From NCBI RefSeq assembly GCF_030020805.1, contig NZ_CP125098.1, positions 1,654,001 to 1,718,000 on the forward strand: a stretch of DNA of 64,000 bases, given 5' to 3'. Position numbers and translations under genes: made by a program. Below, one piece after another: positions 56,874-64,000 of this stretch. Positions within the stretch are counted from its first letter, which is position 1. Each line of letters opens with the position of its first letter. The notes beneath the pieces were generated by a model. It made no database searches, was not told the DNA's origin, and was given only the letters and a program-made list of their open reading frames with translations. This DNA comes from Paenibacillus sp. RC67 (GTDB lineage Bacteria > Bacillota > Bacilli > Paenibacillales > NBRC-103111).

Positions 56874-57876
56874 ATCAAAGAAAGTAAAGATTGGCATGAT
56901 CAGCTTTGCCCATTCCCACGGGCGCAGCTATTTCCGTGAGCTGGTGTCGATGCCAGACGTTGAAATCGTAGGTATTTCGGATGAAAATAAGCAGAGAGTG
57001 CAGCCTATCCTTGACTCTCACGGAATCGTTTATTATGAAGATTATGGCGACCTGCTAGCGCTGGAGCAGTTGGATACGGTTGTCATCTGCTCGGAGAATG
57101 TTCATCATGCAAGGCTAACTATAGATGCTGCTAAAGCAGGCAAGCATGTAATCTGCGAGAAGCCGCTCGGTACCACGGTACAAGATATGAAGGCGATGAT
57201 CCAAGCTTGTGAAGAGAACGGGGTTCGCCTGATGACCGCGTTTCCATGTCGGTACTTGCCAGCGGTAGTCGAGGCGAAGGAAGCTGTGGATCGTGGTGAT
57301 ATCGGTCAGATCGTCGCCATTAAAGGCACGAACCGAGGTTCGATGCCTGGGAGTTGGTTCGTAGATCCTTCCTTGTCCGGAGGCGGAGCAGTGCTGGATC
57401 ATACGGTCCATGTCATGGACCTGATGCGTTGGTTTCTTGGGAGCGAGCCATCTCAAGTTTACGCGGAGATGGGGACGCTGTTCCATGATCTGCCCGTAGA
57501 GGACTCGGGGATGGTGCATGTTACCTTCGCGAACAGCGTCATCGCCGTGCTCGATACGAGCTGGTCACGCAGCAAGTCATTCCCGTTCTGGGGTGACGTT
57601 ACGATGGAGCTCATAGGAACGAACGGAGTTATCCGTGTCGATGCGTTCGGACAGAAGAACGAAGTGTACAGCAACGACGCTGAGAAAGCGCAGTGGAGCC
57701 ACTGGGGCGACCGGATGGATGCCTATATGCTGAAGGACTTTGTGCGAGCTATCAAAGAAAACGGAGAAGTACCTATCAGTGGTGAAGACGGCATGCATTC
57801 CGCTGCTGTTGCATTGGCTGCTTATGAATCCGTTAAAAGAAAAGCTGCTATCGATATGAGCGAGATATTAGGATAG
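56866..57876 (+). CDS. Gfo/Idh/MocA-family oxidoreductase 2
   Basis: The 336-residue dehydrogenase starts KIGMISFAHSHGRSYFREL and has CEKPLG near residue 98 and GGGAVLDHTVHVMDLMRWFLG. The start overlaps the end of oxidoreductase 1 by eight bases, so the pair is co-translated. The nucleotide loop reads SFAHSHG rather than the usual GxGxxG, which suggests altered cofactor use. It is the last gene of the operon; a terminator follows. Confidence 0.92.
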   Translation: MSKSKKVKIGMISFAHSHGRSYFRELVSMPDVEIVGISDENKQRVQPILDSHGIVYYEDYGDLLALEQLDTVVICSENVHHARLTIDAAKAGKHVICEKPLGTTVQDMKAMIQACEENGVRLMTAFPCRYLPAVVEAKEAVDRGDIGQIVAIKGTNRGSMPGSWFVDPSLSGGGAVLDHTVHVMDLMRWFLGSEPSQVYAEMGTLFHDLPVEDSGMVHVTFANSVIAVLDTSWSRSKSFPFWGDVTMELIGTNGVIRVDAFGQKNEVYSNDAEKAQWSHWGDRMDAYMLKDFVRAIKENGEVPISGEDGMHSAAVALAAYESVKRKAAIDMSEILG

Positions 57877-57883
57877 TACGCGG

Positions 57884-57935
57884 ACGGCGTTTATCCATGG
57901 CTTGGTAAGCATGGATATAGCGCCGTTTGTTATTT
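57884..57935 (+). terminator. Terminator of the importer operon
   Basis: ACGGCG-TT-TATCCATG pairs with CATGGATA-TA-GCGCCGT, followed by TTTGTTATTTG. Confidence 0.8.
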
Positions 57936-57980
57936 GTAAATAACTTTACGTTATCGTTGGTTAAGAAAGGTTGGTAGCCG

Positions 57981-59072
57981 GTGAGCCGTTGCTTCATCTT
58001 AGGTTTCATTGGATGTGTACTGTTGGTCTTTTTATCCTATCCATCAGTTCAGGCGCACAACTATAATAACGGATACTCGTATCTCACCATGAAAGACAAT
58101 AGGGTGGAATATGAGCTGCTCCTGCCGTTTCCGATCATGCTGAAGTATGACATGAATGGTGATGAGCTGCTGGACGACGGAGAGCTCGCAGCGCATAAAA
58201 ACGATATTACTGAATATGTAAAGACACATCTTGAGCTGTTTAATAATGAGCAGCGTATGGATGTCGATGTGTTAAGCCTTCAGACGACGGTTCAGAAACA
58301 GACGGAGGATACCGTTGTCCGTATGATTCTTGTGTTCGTTTCCCCGATGCCGATGGGCAATTTGTCGATACTATATGATTTGTTTATCCATGATATAGAT
58401 GACGGTCATCAGAATTACATTCAGTTATATAAGGAGGGGCACGAGCTTGTCGGGCACTGGATTGTCGAAAAGGATTCTGGAGCTATCCGATATTTGCCGG
58501 ATGGTAACTTTCAATTTCATTCAGCGCTACTGGGAGCCTACGTGACATTCGGTGCTCAACATACGATTCGCAGTGTGTTCGCGTGGCTTATTTTGTTATG
58601 CATTGTGTTCCCTATAAGATCTATGAAAGAATCGTTTATTTCACTATCCATCGCTTCACTATACAGCTTGATCGGACTTACTGCTGCGGATAAGCTGTCC
58701 CCGAGGCTTCCTGTCGAATGGCTTCATTACGGTGTATTGATTGCACTTGGTGGGGTTATTATGTATCGGCTTATGAAGGATTTAACGAGTAAGGTAAGGC
58801 TAACTTCTGCACTGTTCGGATTGGCTTGGGGCACCGGCTCCATTTCGTTGATTGGGCAGCTGGAGCTGAATCATCAGTTCAAAATGGTTTCTCTGCTTCT
58901 ATACGCATCCGGTGGCTGGCTTGCATGGCTTGGGATACTCTATGTTTTGCATATCGGTGTCATGCAGCTTCCTGCATCGACTGGAAACTGCTGGATCAGT
59001 GAAATGGGAATGAGATTGCTGTACAAGCCGATGCTTATTCTTGTGTTCGTAACAGCTTGGCTGGTCCAATAA
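57981..59072 (+). CDS. Membrane protein with extracellular EF-hand-like domain, HupE-partner
   Basis: The 363-residue protein has a signal peptide (FILGFIGCVLLVFLSYPSVQA), an extracellular domain of about 170 residues and about six membrane segments after residue 190. Within the soluble domain DMNGDELLDDGE (about residues 57-68) matches the 12-residue EF-hand loop. This layout equals the N-terminal part of larger HupE/UreJ-type proteins, whose channel-like part is encoded by the next gene. The start is GTG at 57981 behind AAAGGTTGG. Function unknown; metal or gas handling is a guess. Confidence 0.55.
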   Translation: MSRCFILGFIGCVLLVFLSYPSVQAHNYNNGYSYLTMKDNRVEYELLLPFPIMLKYDMNGDELLDDGELAAHKNDITEYVKTHLELFNNEQRMDVDVLSLQTTVQKQTEDTVVRMILVFVSPMPMGNLSILYDLFIHDIDDGHQNYIQLYKEGHELVGHWIVEKDSGAIRYLPDGNFQFHSALLGAYVTFGAQHTIRSVFAWLILLCIVFPIRSMKESFISLSIASLYSLIGLTAADKLSPRLPVEWLHYGVLIALGGVIMYRLMKDLTSKVRLTSALFGLAWGTGSISLIGQLELNHQFKMVSLLLYASGGWLAWLGILYVLHIGVMQLPASTGNCWISEMGMRLLYKPMLILVFVTAWLVQ

Positions 59073-59096
59073 TTTTGGAAAGAGAGGGCAAGGCAT

Positions 59097-59660
59097 ATGG
59101 ATATCATGACGGTCATTTTCATGTATATGAATCTGGGGCTGGAACACATCCTTACCGGGTACGATCATTTGCTCTTTCTATTGGCTTTAATTATCGCAGC
59201 AGAGCGGTTTACGGTCATTTTAAAAATCATTACGGCATTCACGATTGCCCACAGCATAACGCTCTGTTTGGCTGCGCTCGGTCTCGTTCCGGTATATCCT
59301 AAATGGATTGAAACGGGAATAGCTCTTACGATATGCTATGTTGCTATTGAAAATTTTTTCGTCCAATCGTTTCGTTGGCGGTGGGTGCTTACTTTCCTGT
59401 TCGGACTGATCCATGGTCTCGGATTTGCCAGCGCGATTAGCGAAATCGGGTTTCACCAAAGCTATTTGGTCACATCGCTTATTTCATTTAATGTAGGAAT
59501 AGAACTCGGACAGCTCGGAGTTGTTGCTATCCTGCTTCCACTATTTGCGCAGCTGAGGCGGCAAAGATCGGTCTATTCGTGGTTTTTCAGAGGAACGTCA
59601 GCTTGTATTTTCGCCGTGGGGCTGTACTGGGTCGTACAGCGTTTAGGCTGGATGGCGTGA
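59097..59660 (+). CDS. HupE/UreJ-family membrane protein
   Basis: The 187-residue protein has six membrane segments with the HupE/UreJ signature: NLGLEHILTGYDHLLFLLAL (residues 11-30), AFTIAHSITL near 49-58, LIHGLGFA near 105-112 and FNVGIELGQLG near 130-140. HupE/UreJ proteins are linked to nickel uptake in hydrogenase and urease clusters, but no hydrogenase or urease genes are visible here. It begins 24 bp after the EF-hand membrane protein gene, so they form an operon. Confidence 0.82.
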   Translation: MDIMTVIFMYMNLGLEHILTGYDHLLFLLALIIAAERFTVILKIITAFTIAHSITLCLAALGLVPVYPKWIETGIALTICYVAIENFFVQSFRWRWVLTFLFGLIHGLGFASAISEIGFHQSYLVTSLISFNVGIELGQLGVVAILLPLFAQLRRQRSVYSWFFRGTSACIFAVGLYWVVQRLGWMA

Positions 59661-59821
59661 CGTGATCTTAAAGCTCTTTTTATGATGCTCATGGACACAT
59701 GGATGCCAAGTTTTGCATAATGAGCGGAGTGTCACACACATGACCAAGACCTTGGTGAGGCAGTTTAGGCTTATGGTGCATATAGTAAAGATATCCATAG
59801 GCAAAGGTGGAATCTAGTACA

Positions 59822-60343
59822 ATGGCATTGAATAAACCGTACGCTGCTTCATTCGATAAAATGTATGGATTGCTGCTGCAGCTGAGTGTGAGCGGCCAGC
59901 AGATCCAGGACATTCTTTTTCAGATTACAAAGAGAAGGGAGTTAGTACTTCCTCAGGCATGGAACGGATTTCATCATTTTTTTAATAAGGGGCTTTATTT
60001 TCATTATCGATCTCAAGGCTTTGTAGAATGCTTCCTGTCAACGGACAGCTATTCTTTGAAGTCGATCCGGATTTGGGCACATCAGCTGGTGTATCCGGCG
60101 AACGATAGCTTTAAGCAGGCGATGCTGTACTTGGATAAGGCAAGATATGCCCCGAATTTTGCAGCGCTTCCGGAGTTTGCTGAGCTAGAGCGGCAGCTTA
60201 AGACGTTCTGGGCAGCAGAGGGACAGATTATGGTGCAAACCAATGAATTGATTGGAGTGGGTCCTGTGCCTGCGACTGCATCTTCACCTGTATCCGGCTC
60301 TGAAGAGTCCCCAGAAGAAGCCGTTTCGCAATCGGCTCCATGA
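59822..60343 (+). CDS. YpuI-like (DUF3907) protein
   Basis: The 173-residue soluble protein (MALNKPYAASFDKMYGLLLQ...) is helical, with an aromatic core (AWNGFHHFFNKGLYFHYRSQ) and a Pro/Ser/Glu-rich tail after residue 140. Length and the FHHFFNKGLYF pattern resemble Bacillus YpuI, a protein of unknown function. I prefer the ATG at 59822 over the in-frame GTG at 59807, because AAAGGTGG lies upstream. Confidence 0.55.
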   Translation: MALNKPYAASFDKMYGLLLQLSVSGQQIQDILFQITKRRELVLPQAWNGFHHFFNKGLYFHYRSQGFVECFLSTDSYSLKSIRIWAHQLVYPANDSFKQAMLYLDKARYAPNFAALPEFAELERQLKTFWAAEGQIMVQTNELIGVGPVPATASSPVSGSEESPEEAVSQSAP

Positions 60344-60370
60344 ATGCTTACGCTTGCAAAAGGAAATTTT

Positions 60371-60402
60371 AAGCTGACCTCCGTATCAGGAGTGTCGGCT
60401 TA
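60371..60402 (+). terminator. Terminator after the YpuI-like gene
   Basis: AAGCTGACCTCC / GGAGTGTCGGCTT pair with mismatches and a T-rich stretch follows. Confidence 0.55.
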
Positions 60403-60492
60403 TTTGTTTATTCATTCAATATGCCTCACGAACGATGGTGCAAGATGTTGAATCTTTGCAAAGCTGCTGTGTTAAACTATTGTTAAAATGCA

Positions 60493-60660
60493 GATTCATC
60501 TAACTGCTATGTGATGGCTGCGGATCGGATGAATGAACGGCTTTTCTACTTGACGGAACCTTTCCAGCCTGCCGTGCTGCGCATTATTGATCATGTCATT
60601 AAATGTAGGCTTCCAGCCTGAAGAGCGAAGAGGTTCGTAAGGCTATGGGATTCGGATTAT
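60493..60660 (+). pseudogene. ptsI: Fragment of PTS enzyme I (ptsI) C-terminal region
   Basis: Codons 60493-60621 read [15 protein letters not shown] then [17 protein letters not shown], a segment diagnostic of phosphoenolpyruvate-protein phosphotransferase near its active-site cysteine region, and stop just before the cysteine motif. Right after, in another frame, KSEEVRKAMGFGL (60621-60657) resembles a degraded enzyme I tail. There is no start or binding site. It is a relic of about 42 plus 13 codons, surrounded by non-coding DNA, and implies a deletion or an old duplication. Confidence 0.7.
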
Positions 60661-60833
60661 AACAAGGAGCTGAATTGGAATGCTGTGTTTGATAGATAGC
60701 GCGCGTAAATAGTTCAATAACGGAAAAATTCTGATTTCGATCAGATTTTTTTGTTTTATATGCTAAAAATGGAAATTATCTGCTATAATACTACATTATC
60801 CGCTTCACAAGCTTCAGGGGGAGATGATAGAGA

Positions 60834-61880
60834 ATGTCATTAATCGAAGTGAATCACGTGAGAAAAGTGTTTGAGACAAATGTAAGACGTTCAGGGAGAT
60901 TTGGAGCGCTGCGCAGCTTGATAAGCCCGGAAAAGCGTGAGGTCGTGGGAGTAGAGGACATTAGCTTTTCGATTGAAAGGGGAGAGAGTGTAGCTTATCT
61001 GGGTCCCAATGGAGCAGGGAAATCGACCACCATCAAAATGCTTACTGGAATCCTGGAACCGAGCGGTGGAGATATTCGAGTGGCTGGCAGGGTGCCGACG
61101 CAGAACCGGAAGCTTAGCAGCTATCAAATCGGAGTCGTATTCGGACAACGGAGCCAGCTTCTCTTTGATCTTCCGGTGCATGATTCCTTTGATATGCTGC
61201 GGTATATGTATAGCATTCCATGGGAGCGCTATCATAAAAATTTAAAAGACTTTTCGGACGTACTTGAAGTCGGTCATCTATTGAAACGACCTGTAAGAAC
61301 GTTATCGCTCGGACTAAGAATGCGTTGTGAAATATTGGCAGCATTGCTGCATGAACCCGAGATTTTGTTTCTGGACGAGCCGACGATAGGTCTAGATGTG
61401 GTTGCCAAGGAACGCATCCGGTCATTTATTCAAAGTATAAACCGTGAGAAAGATGTCACTGTGCTTTTGACAACCCATGACATGCATGATATTGAGAGAC
61501 TTTGTTCGCGCACGATGATTATCGATAAAGGAAGCTTGATTTACGATGGAAGCCTTCAATATATTAAAGATCATTTTGCGACGGAGCGCCAAATTCGAGC
61601 CGTGTTCCCGGACGCGCAAGCGGCTATAGCGGCAGCTGGAGTATTTGCTGGAATGGCAGAGGTTTCCGTACATACGGAAGAGCAGGTTATTAAAGTAACG
61701 TATGATCAGCACCGGACAGATACGTCAGAGCTGCTAAGACTGCTGCTGCAAAAGGCGGACCCGCGGGATTTAACCATGCAGGACGAGAACATCGATGCGC
61801 TAATCAGCCGCATTTACCGGGAAGGCATTGAGGTCAAGCCGAAAGCGGATTATGCAACCATGGGGGGATCAAGCAGATGA
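60834..61880 (+). CDS. ABC-2 exporter ATP-binding protein
   Basis: The 348-residue ATPase has Walker A GPNGAGKST (about 65-73), Walker B ILFLDEPT (about 181-188), switch His in LTTHD and an extended C-terminal domain typical of the group paired with DUF990-type permeases. The signature reads LSLGLRMR where the group normally has LSLGQRMR, a change in the helix contacting nucleotide. GGGGGAG precedes the ATG. It overlaps the first permease gene by four bases (ATGA). Substrate unknown. Confidence 0.92.
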   Translation: MSLIEVNHVRKVFETNVRRSGRFGALRSLISPEKREVVGVEDISFSIERGESVAYLGPNGAGKSTTIKMLTGILEPSGGDIRVAGRVPTQNRKLSSYQIGVVFGQRSQLLFDLPVHDSFDMLRYMYSIPWERYHKNLKDFSDVLEVGHLLKRPVRTLSLGLRMRCEILAALLHEPEILFLDEPTIGLDVVAKERIRSFIQSINREKDVTVLLTTHDMHDIERLCSRTMIIDKGSLIYDGSLQYIKDHFATERQIRAVFPDAQAAIAAAGVFAGMAEVSVHTEEQVIKVTYDQHRTDTSELLRLLLQKADPRDLTMQDENIDALISRIYREGIEVKPKADYATMGGSSR

Positions 61881-62689
61881 TGCAAGCCGTGGAACGCATG
61901 GTAGGCATGTCGCAGATTGCCGTCCGCCAAAGGATGCAGTTTCGCTTTGATTTTATAATGACGCTGCTTTCTACTCTCATGTTCAGCGTGATGTATTATA
62001 TGCTCTGGAAGGCGATCTATCTTTATTCGACAGATACGGCACTGCCATGGGAGCAGTTGATCACTTATGTGATGGTAGGACAAGCGATCAATTTTGCCCG
62101 TTGGTCACCTGCGGAGAGGGCTCCAACCTATGCTATGGCACAAAGAGTCAAGAATGGCGATATTGTGCTCGATTTAATTCGGCCCGTCGATTTTCAAACG
62201 CAGCGGTTTTTGGAGGCGGCAGGATTTTTCATTGTGGAAATGTTATGGGTCAATATCCCGGCGATGCTGCTGCTGATTTTTATATTAGGTGTATCACCTC
62301 CAGCGGACATAACCGCGGCCTTAGGCTTTGGGATCAGTCTCTGTATCGGTTTTCTCGTTGCGTTCAGCATTAATTCCATCATTATGATGATTTCATTTAT
62401 AACGACCAATACGTTTGGCGTTCAGTTAGCCAAGAGAGCGGTAGTGGATATTTTTGCGGGTACGCTTATTCCTTTTGAGTTCTTTCCGGATACCTTGCGC
62501 AAAGTGATGGAGTATTTGCCATTTCAGTCGATGGCTTACATACCGCTGTCGATTTATACGGGACGTCTGACGGGCTGGGATATGGTTCAGTCGCTGCTGG
62601 AGCAGCTGGGTTGGGCTCTTGTAATGATTTTGATCAGCCGGTTGCTTTGGATGAAGGCTGCCAAGCGGTTAACGATCAACGGGGGGTAA
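61877..62689 (+). CDS. ABC-2 permease 1 (DUF990-type)
   Basis: The 270-residue protein has six membrane segments and the family pattern RMQFRFDFIMTLLSTLMFSV and IRPVDFQTQRFLEAAGFF. It forms one half of the exporter channel with permease 2. Its start overlaps the ATPase stop. Confidence 0.88.
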   Translation: MMQAVERMVGMSQIAVRQRMQFRFDFIMTLLSTLMFSVMYYMLWKAIYLYSTDTALPWEQLITYVMVGQAINFARWSPAERAPTYAMAQRVKNGDIVLDLIRPVDFQTQRFLEAAGFFIVEMLWVNIPAMLLLIFILGVSPPADITAALGFGISLCIGFLVAFSINSIIMMISFITTNTFGVQLAKRAVVDIFAGTLIPFEFFPDTLRKVMEYLPFQSMAYIPLSIYTGRLTGWDMVQSLLEQLGWALVMILISRLLWMKAAKRLTINGG

Positions 62690-62694
62690 TATCA

Positions 62695-63516
62695 ATGATT
62701 GCGCCACAACGCAATGGGGTTCAGCAAGCCGCCTATTTAATAGGGATGTATGGACAATATTTGAAAATATATTTCAAGACGTTAGTAGAATATCGGGCGG
62801 ATACGTTGATTGCTTTGATAGCTGGGATTATTGCTCAAGGGAGTACGCTCGTATTTTTGTCAATCATCTTTCAGCGCATACCTAAGCTGGCGGATTGGAG
62901 CTTTTATGAGCTTGTATTTATATTTGGTTTAGCGGCAACAGGAAAGGCGCTGAATCAGACATTATTTAATGCTCCTTTTTCCTTAACGAGTCTGATTCGT
63001 CGCGGACAGCTGGATGTTATGATGATACGCCCGGTTGGAGTGCTGTTTCAGACGATAGGAGGTTCACAGGAACTGAACGGTGTTGGGCAGCTGGTTACAG
63101 GAATTGCGATTATGGGCTTCGCAGCTGCTCATCTGGACATGCATTGGTCTGTCGGGATGGTGCTGTACGTGATTATCGCACTGATCAGCAGCGCGGTGAT
63201 CCAGTTTGCTGTTCTTTTGACGATAAGTGTGTTGACCTTCTGGGTTCAGGAAATACGTTCGGTCATTTATCCTGTCAATTGGCTCTACGATTTCACACGG
63301 TATCCGTTGGAAATTTTTCATCCGCTGCTTCGCGGGCTTTTGACGTATTTGATTCCTTATGCCATCGGAAGCTTTTTTCCAGCAGCGTTCTTGCTCAGGC
63401 CTGAACAATACGGTTGGGCGCTGTGGGTAGTACCTGCTACGGCGGTAGTGGTGATGTCTATAACTTATTGCATTTGGAGCTTCGGTATAAAGCGTTATTC
63501 GAGCGTAGCGGGATAG
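62695..63516 (+). CDS. ABC-2 permease 2 (DUF990-type)
   Basis: The 273-residue protein has six membrane segments (LKIYFKTLVEYRADTLIALI, MIRPVGVLFQTIGGSQELNG) and ends FGIKRYSSVAG. I chose the ATG at 62695 behind GGGGGG; a longer frame from 62611 lies inside permease 1. It begins five bases after the permease 1 stop and closes the operon. Confidence 0.88.
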   Translation: MIAPQRNGVQQAAYLIGMYGQYLKIYFKTLVEYRADTLIALIAGIIAQGSTLVFLSIIFQRIPKLADWSFYELVFIFGLAATGKALNQTLFNAPFSLTSLIRRGQLDVMMIRPVGVLFQTIGGSQELNGVGQLVTGIAIMGFAAAHLDMHWSVGMVLYVIIALISSAVIQFAVLLTISVLTFWVQEIRSVIYPVNWLYDFTRYPLEIFHPLLRGLLTYLIPYAIGSFFPAAFLLRPEQYGWALWVVPATAVVVMSITYCIWSFGIKRYSSVAG

Positions 63517-63534
63517 TCTTTGATCACATAAAAA

Positions 63535-63554
63535 AGAGTGCTGCTAAGCACTCT
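63535..63554 (+). repeat. Direct repeat left of inserted element (terminator hairpin copy 1)
   Basis: AGAGTGCTGCTAAGCACTCT, itself a hairpin, lies about 18 bp after the permease 2 stop and is preceded by an A-run. It is identical to 63769-63788. Confidence 0.85.
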
Positions 63555-63768
63555 GAGTCTGTCTAGAAACCTGTTTCTCCGGGAAATATGCTATATAGGT
63601 AGGTGGGGTATGCCTCGGAGGAGCGAAAGCGTCCGCCTTTGTTCTTGGGAAATCTCCGCCGTAAAGCGAATAAATTGAAAATTTTCCGAGAACAACAGCG
63701 GCTGGAGAGGCATACCCCACCGGAGTATACTAGCAATATTTCAAGTTTTATGGGTTTCTTGTCAACCT
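63555..63768. mobile_element. 214-bp inverted-repeat (MITE-like) element
   Basis: The element folds on itself: near-terminal TCTAGAAACC and its diverged inverse, and a perfect 15-bp inner pair GGTGGGGTATGCCTC (63602-63616) / GAGGCATACCCCACC (63707-63721), followed by further imperfect pairing toward the centre (GTTCTTGGGAAAT against ATTTTCCGAGAAC). It has no coding capacity. It lies between two identical 20-bp direct repeats. Confidence 0.65.
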
Positions 63769-63788
63769 AGAGTGCTGCTAAGCACTCT
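63769..63788 (+). repeat. Direct repeat right of inserted element (terminator hairpin copy 2)
   Basis: Identical to 63535-63554 and followed by a TTTTTT run. Joining the outer flanks of both copies recreates one ordinary A-run/hairpin/T-run bidirectional terminator. Confidence 0.85.
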
Positions 63789-63806
63789 TTTTTATTGTGG
63801 TCCGTT

Positions 63807-64000
63807 TTAACGTGGAGTTGGAGCGAACGGATAAGTGTACGCCAGCTCTTCATCGAAGGTTACGTAGTCCAGATTGACCATCAGAAGAAGGTAGCGCATC
63901 CCTGTCTTCGGATCACTGATAATAATGTGGTCACGTCCGGCAGCTTCAATGCGTCCTTTGAAAATTTTGGCGTTCCACTCGCTGTTGTTTTCATAGGTCA
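63807..64000 (-). CDS. gerQ: Spore coat protein GerQ, C-terminal part (5' end beyond window)
   Basis: The visible 64 codons encode the conserved C-terminal domain of GerQ: TYENNSEWNAKIFKGRIEAA, GRDHIIISDPKTGMRYLL and NLDYVTFDEELAYTYPF, ending before TAA at 63807. GerQ is a coat protein needed for normal spore germination and is crosslinked by transglutaminase in Bacillus. Its presence shows that the host forms endospores. It is convergent with the ABC exporter operon. Confidence 0.9.
   Translation of the reverse strand, partial: TYENNSEWNAKIFKGRIEAAGRDHIIISDPKTGMRYLLLMVNLDYVTFDEELAYTYPFAPTPR

Larger units (their letters stand above)
60344..60833. other. Intergenic region with gene relic
   Basis: About 490 bp between the YpuI-like gene and the ABC operon. 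It holds a terminator, the enzyme I relic and the promoter region of the ABC operon, with an A/T-rich stretch and GGGGGAG (60820-60826) before the ATPase start. Confidence 0.6.

Overview
The window looks like the chromosome of an endospore-forming, plant-polysaccharide-degrading Firmicute, most likely Paenibacillus. The evidence is S-layer-homology (SLH) proteins, YesM/YesN-type two-component genes, membrane-bound AraC regulators of the YesS type, LplA/LplB/YtcP-type sugar importers, a perfect Bacillus-type cre site and the C-terminus of the spore-coat protein GerQ at the right edge. Gene starts follow strong AGGAGG-type ribosome binding sites. I see no rRNA, tRNA, CRISPR array or intact transposase.

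1-10.9 kb is a mixed housekeeping and accessory stretch: an LLM-type flavin monooxygenase (cut by the left edge) with an SsuE-type FMN reductase, each behind a leader of about 125 nt that ends in a terminator-like hairpin; three regulator or MFS-efflux units, one of them a divergent HxlR/MFS pair; a large SLH surface protein; and a UPF0173 metallo-hydrolase. 10.9-15.8 kb holds a YesN/YesM two-component system divergent from an orphan sugar-binding lipoprotein, then an MgtC-like membrane protein. An M20 dipeptidase follows.

17.5-40.3 kb is a pectin and hemicellulose utilisation region. It holds a GH101-like glycosidase without a signal peptide, a GH28 polygalacturonase, a GH43 xylosidase/arabinosidase, two AraC-type regulators, an orphan LplA-like lipoprotein and a giant secreted SLH-anchored enzyme. 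That enzyme fuses a PL1 pectate lyase, many FN3/Ig-like modules and a CE8 pectin methylesterase, and its reading frame is broken by one extra T in a homopolymer. An ArsR-MFS operon, an acetyl-xylan-esterase-like hydrolase and a GH105 unsaturated-uronyl hydrolase follow. Together these would demethylate and cleave pectin at the surface, import the oligomers and finish degradation in the cytosol.

40.5-45.9 kb holds deoD (with an unusual Shine-Dalgarno/start hairpin), ccdC, a GntR-ABC exporter operon and a chemoreceptor. 46-57.9 kb is a second carbohydrate island: a LacI regulator with three matching operators flanking itself and a GH51 arabinofuranosidase, then a YesS-type regulator divergent from an importer operon (two permeases, a binding protein with a one-base homopolymer frameshift, a metallo-beta-lactamase-fold protein and two Gfo/Idh/MocA dehydrogenases).

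58-64 kb holds a two-gene HupE/UreJ-like membrane unit with an EF-hand-like loop, a YpuI-like protein, a decayed fragment of PTS enzyme I, an ABC-2 exporter with two permeases, and a 214-bp inverted-repeat element inserted in the terminator shared with gerQ.
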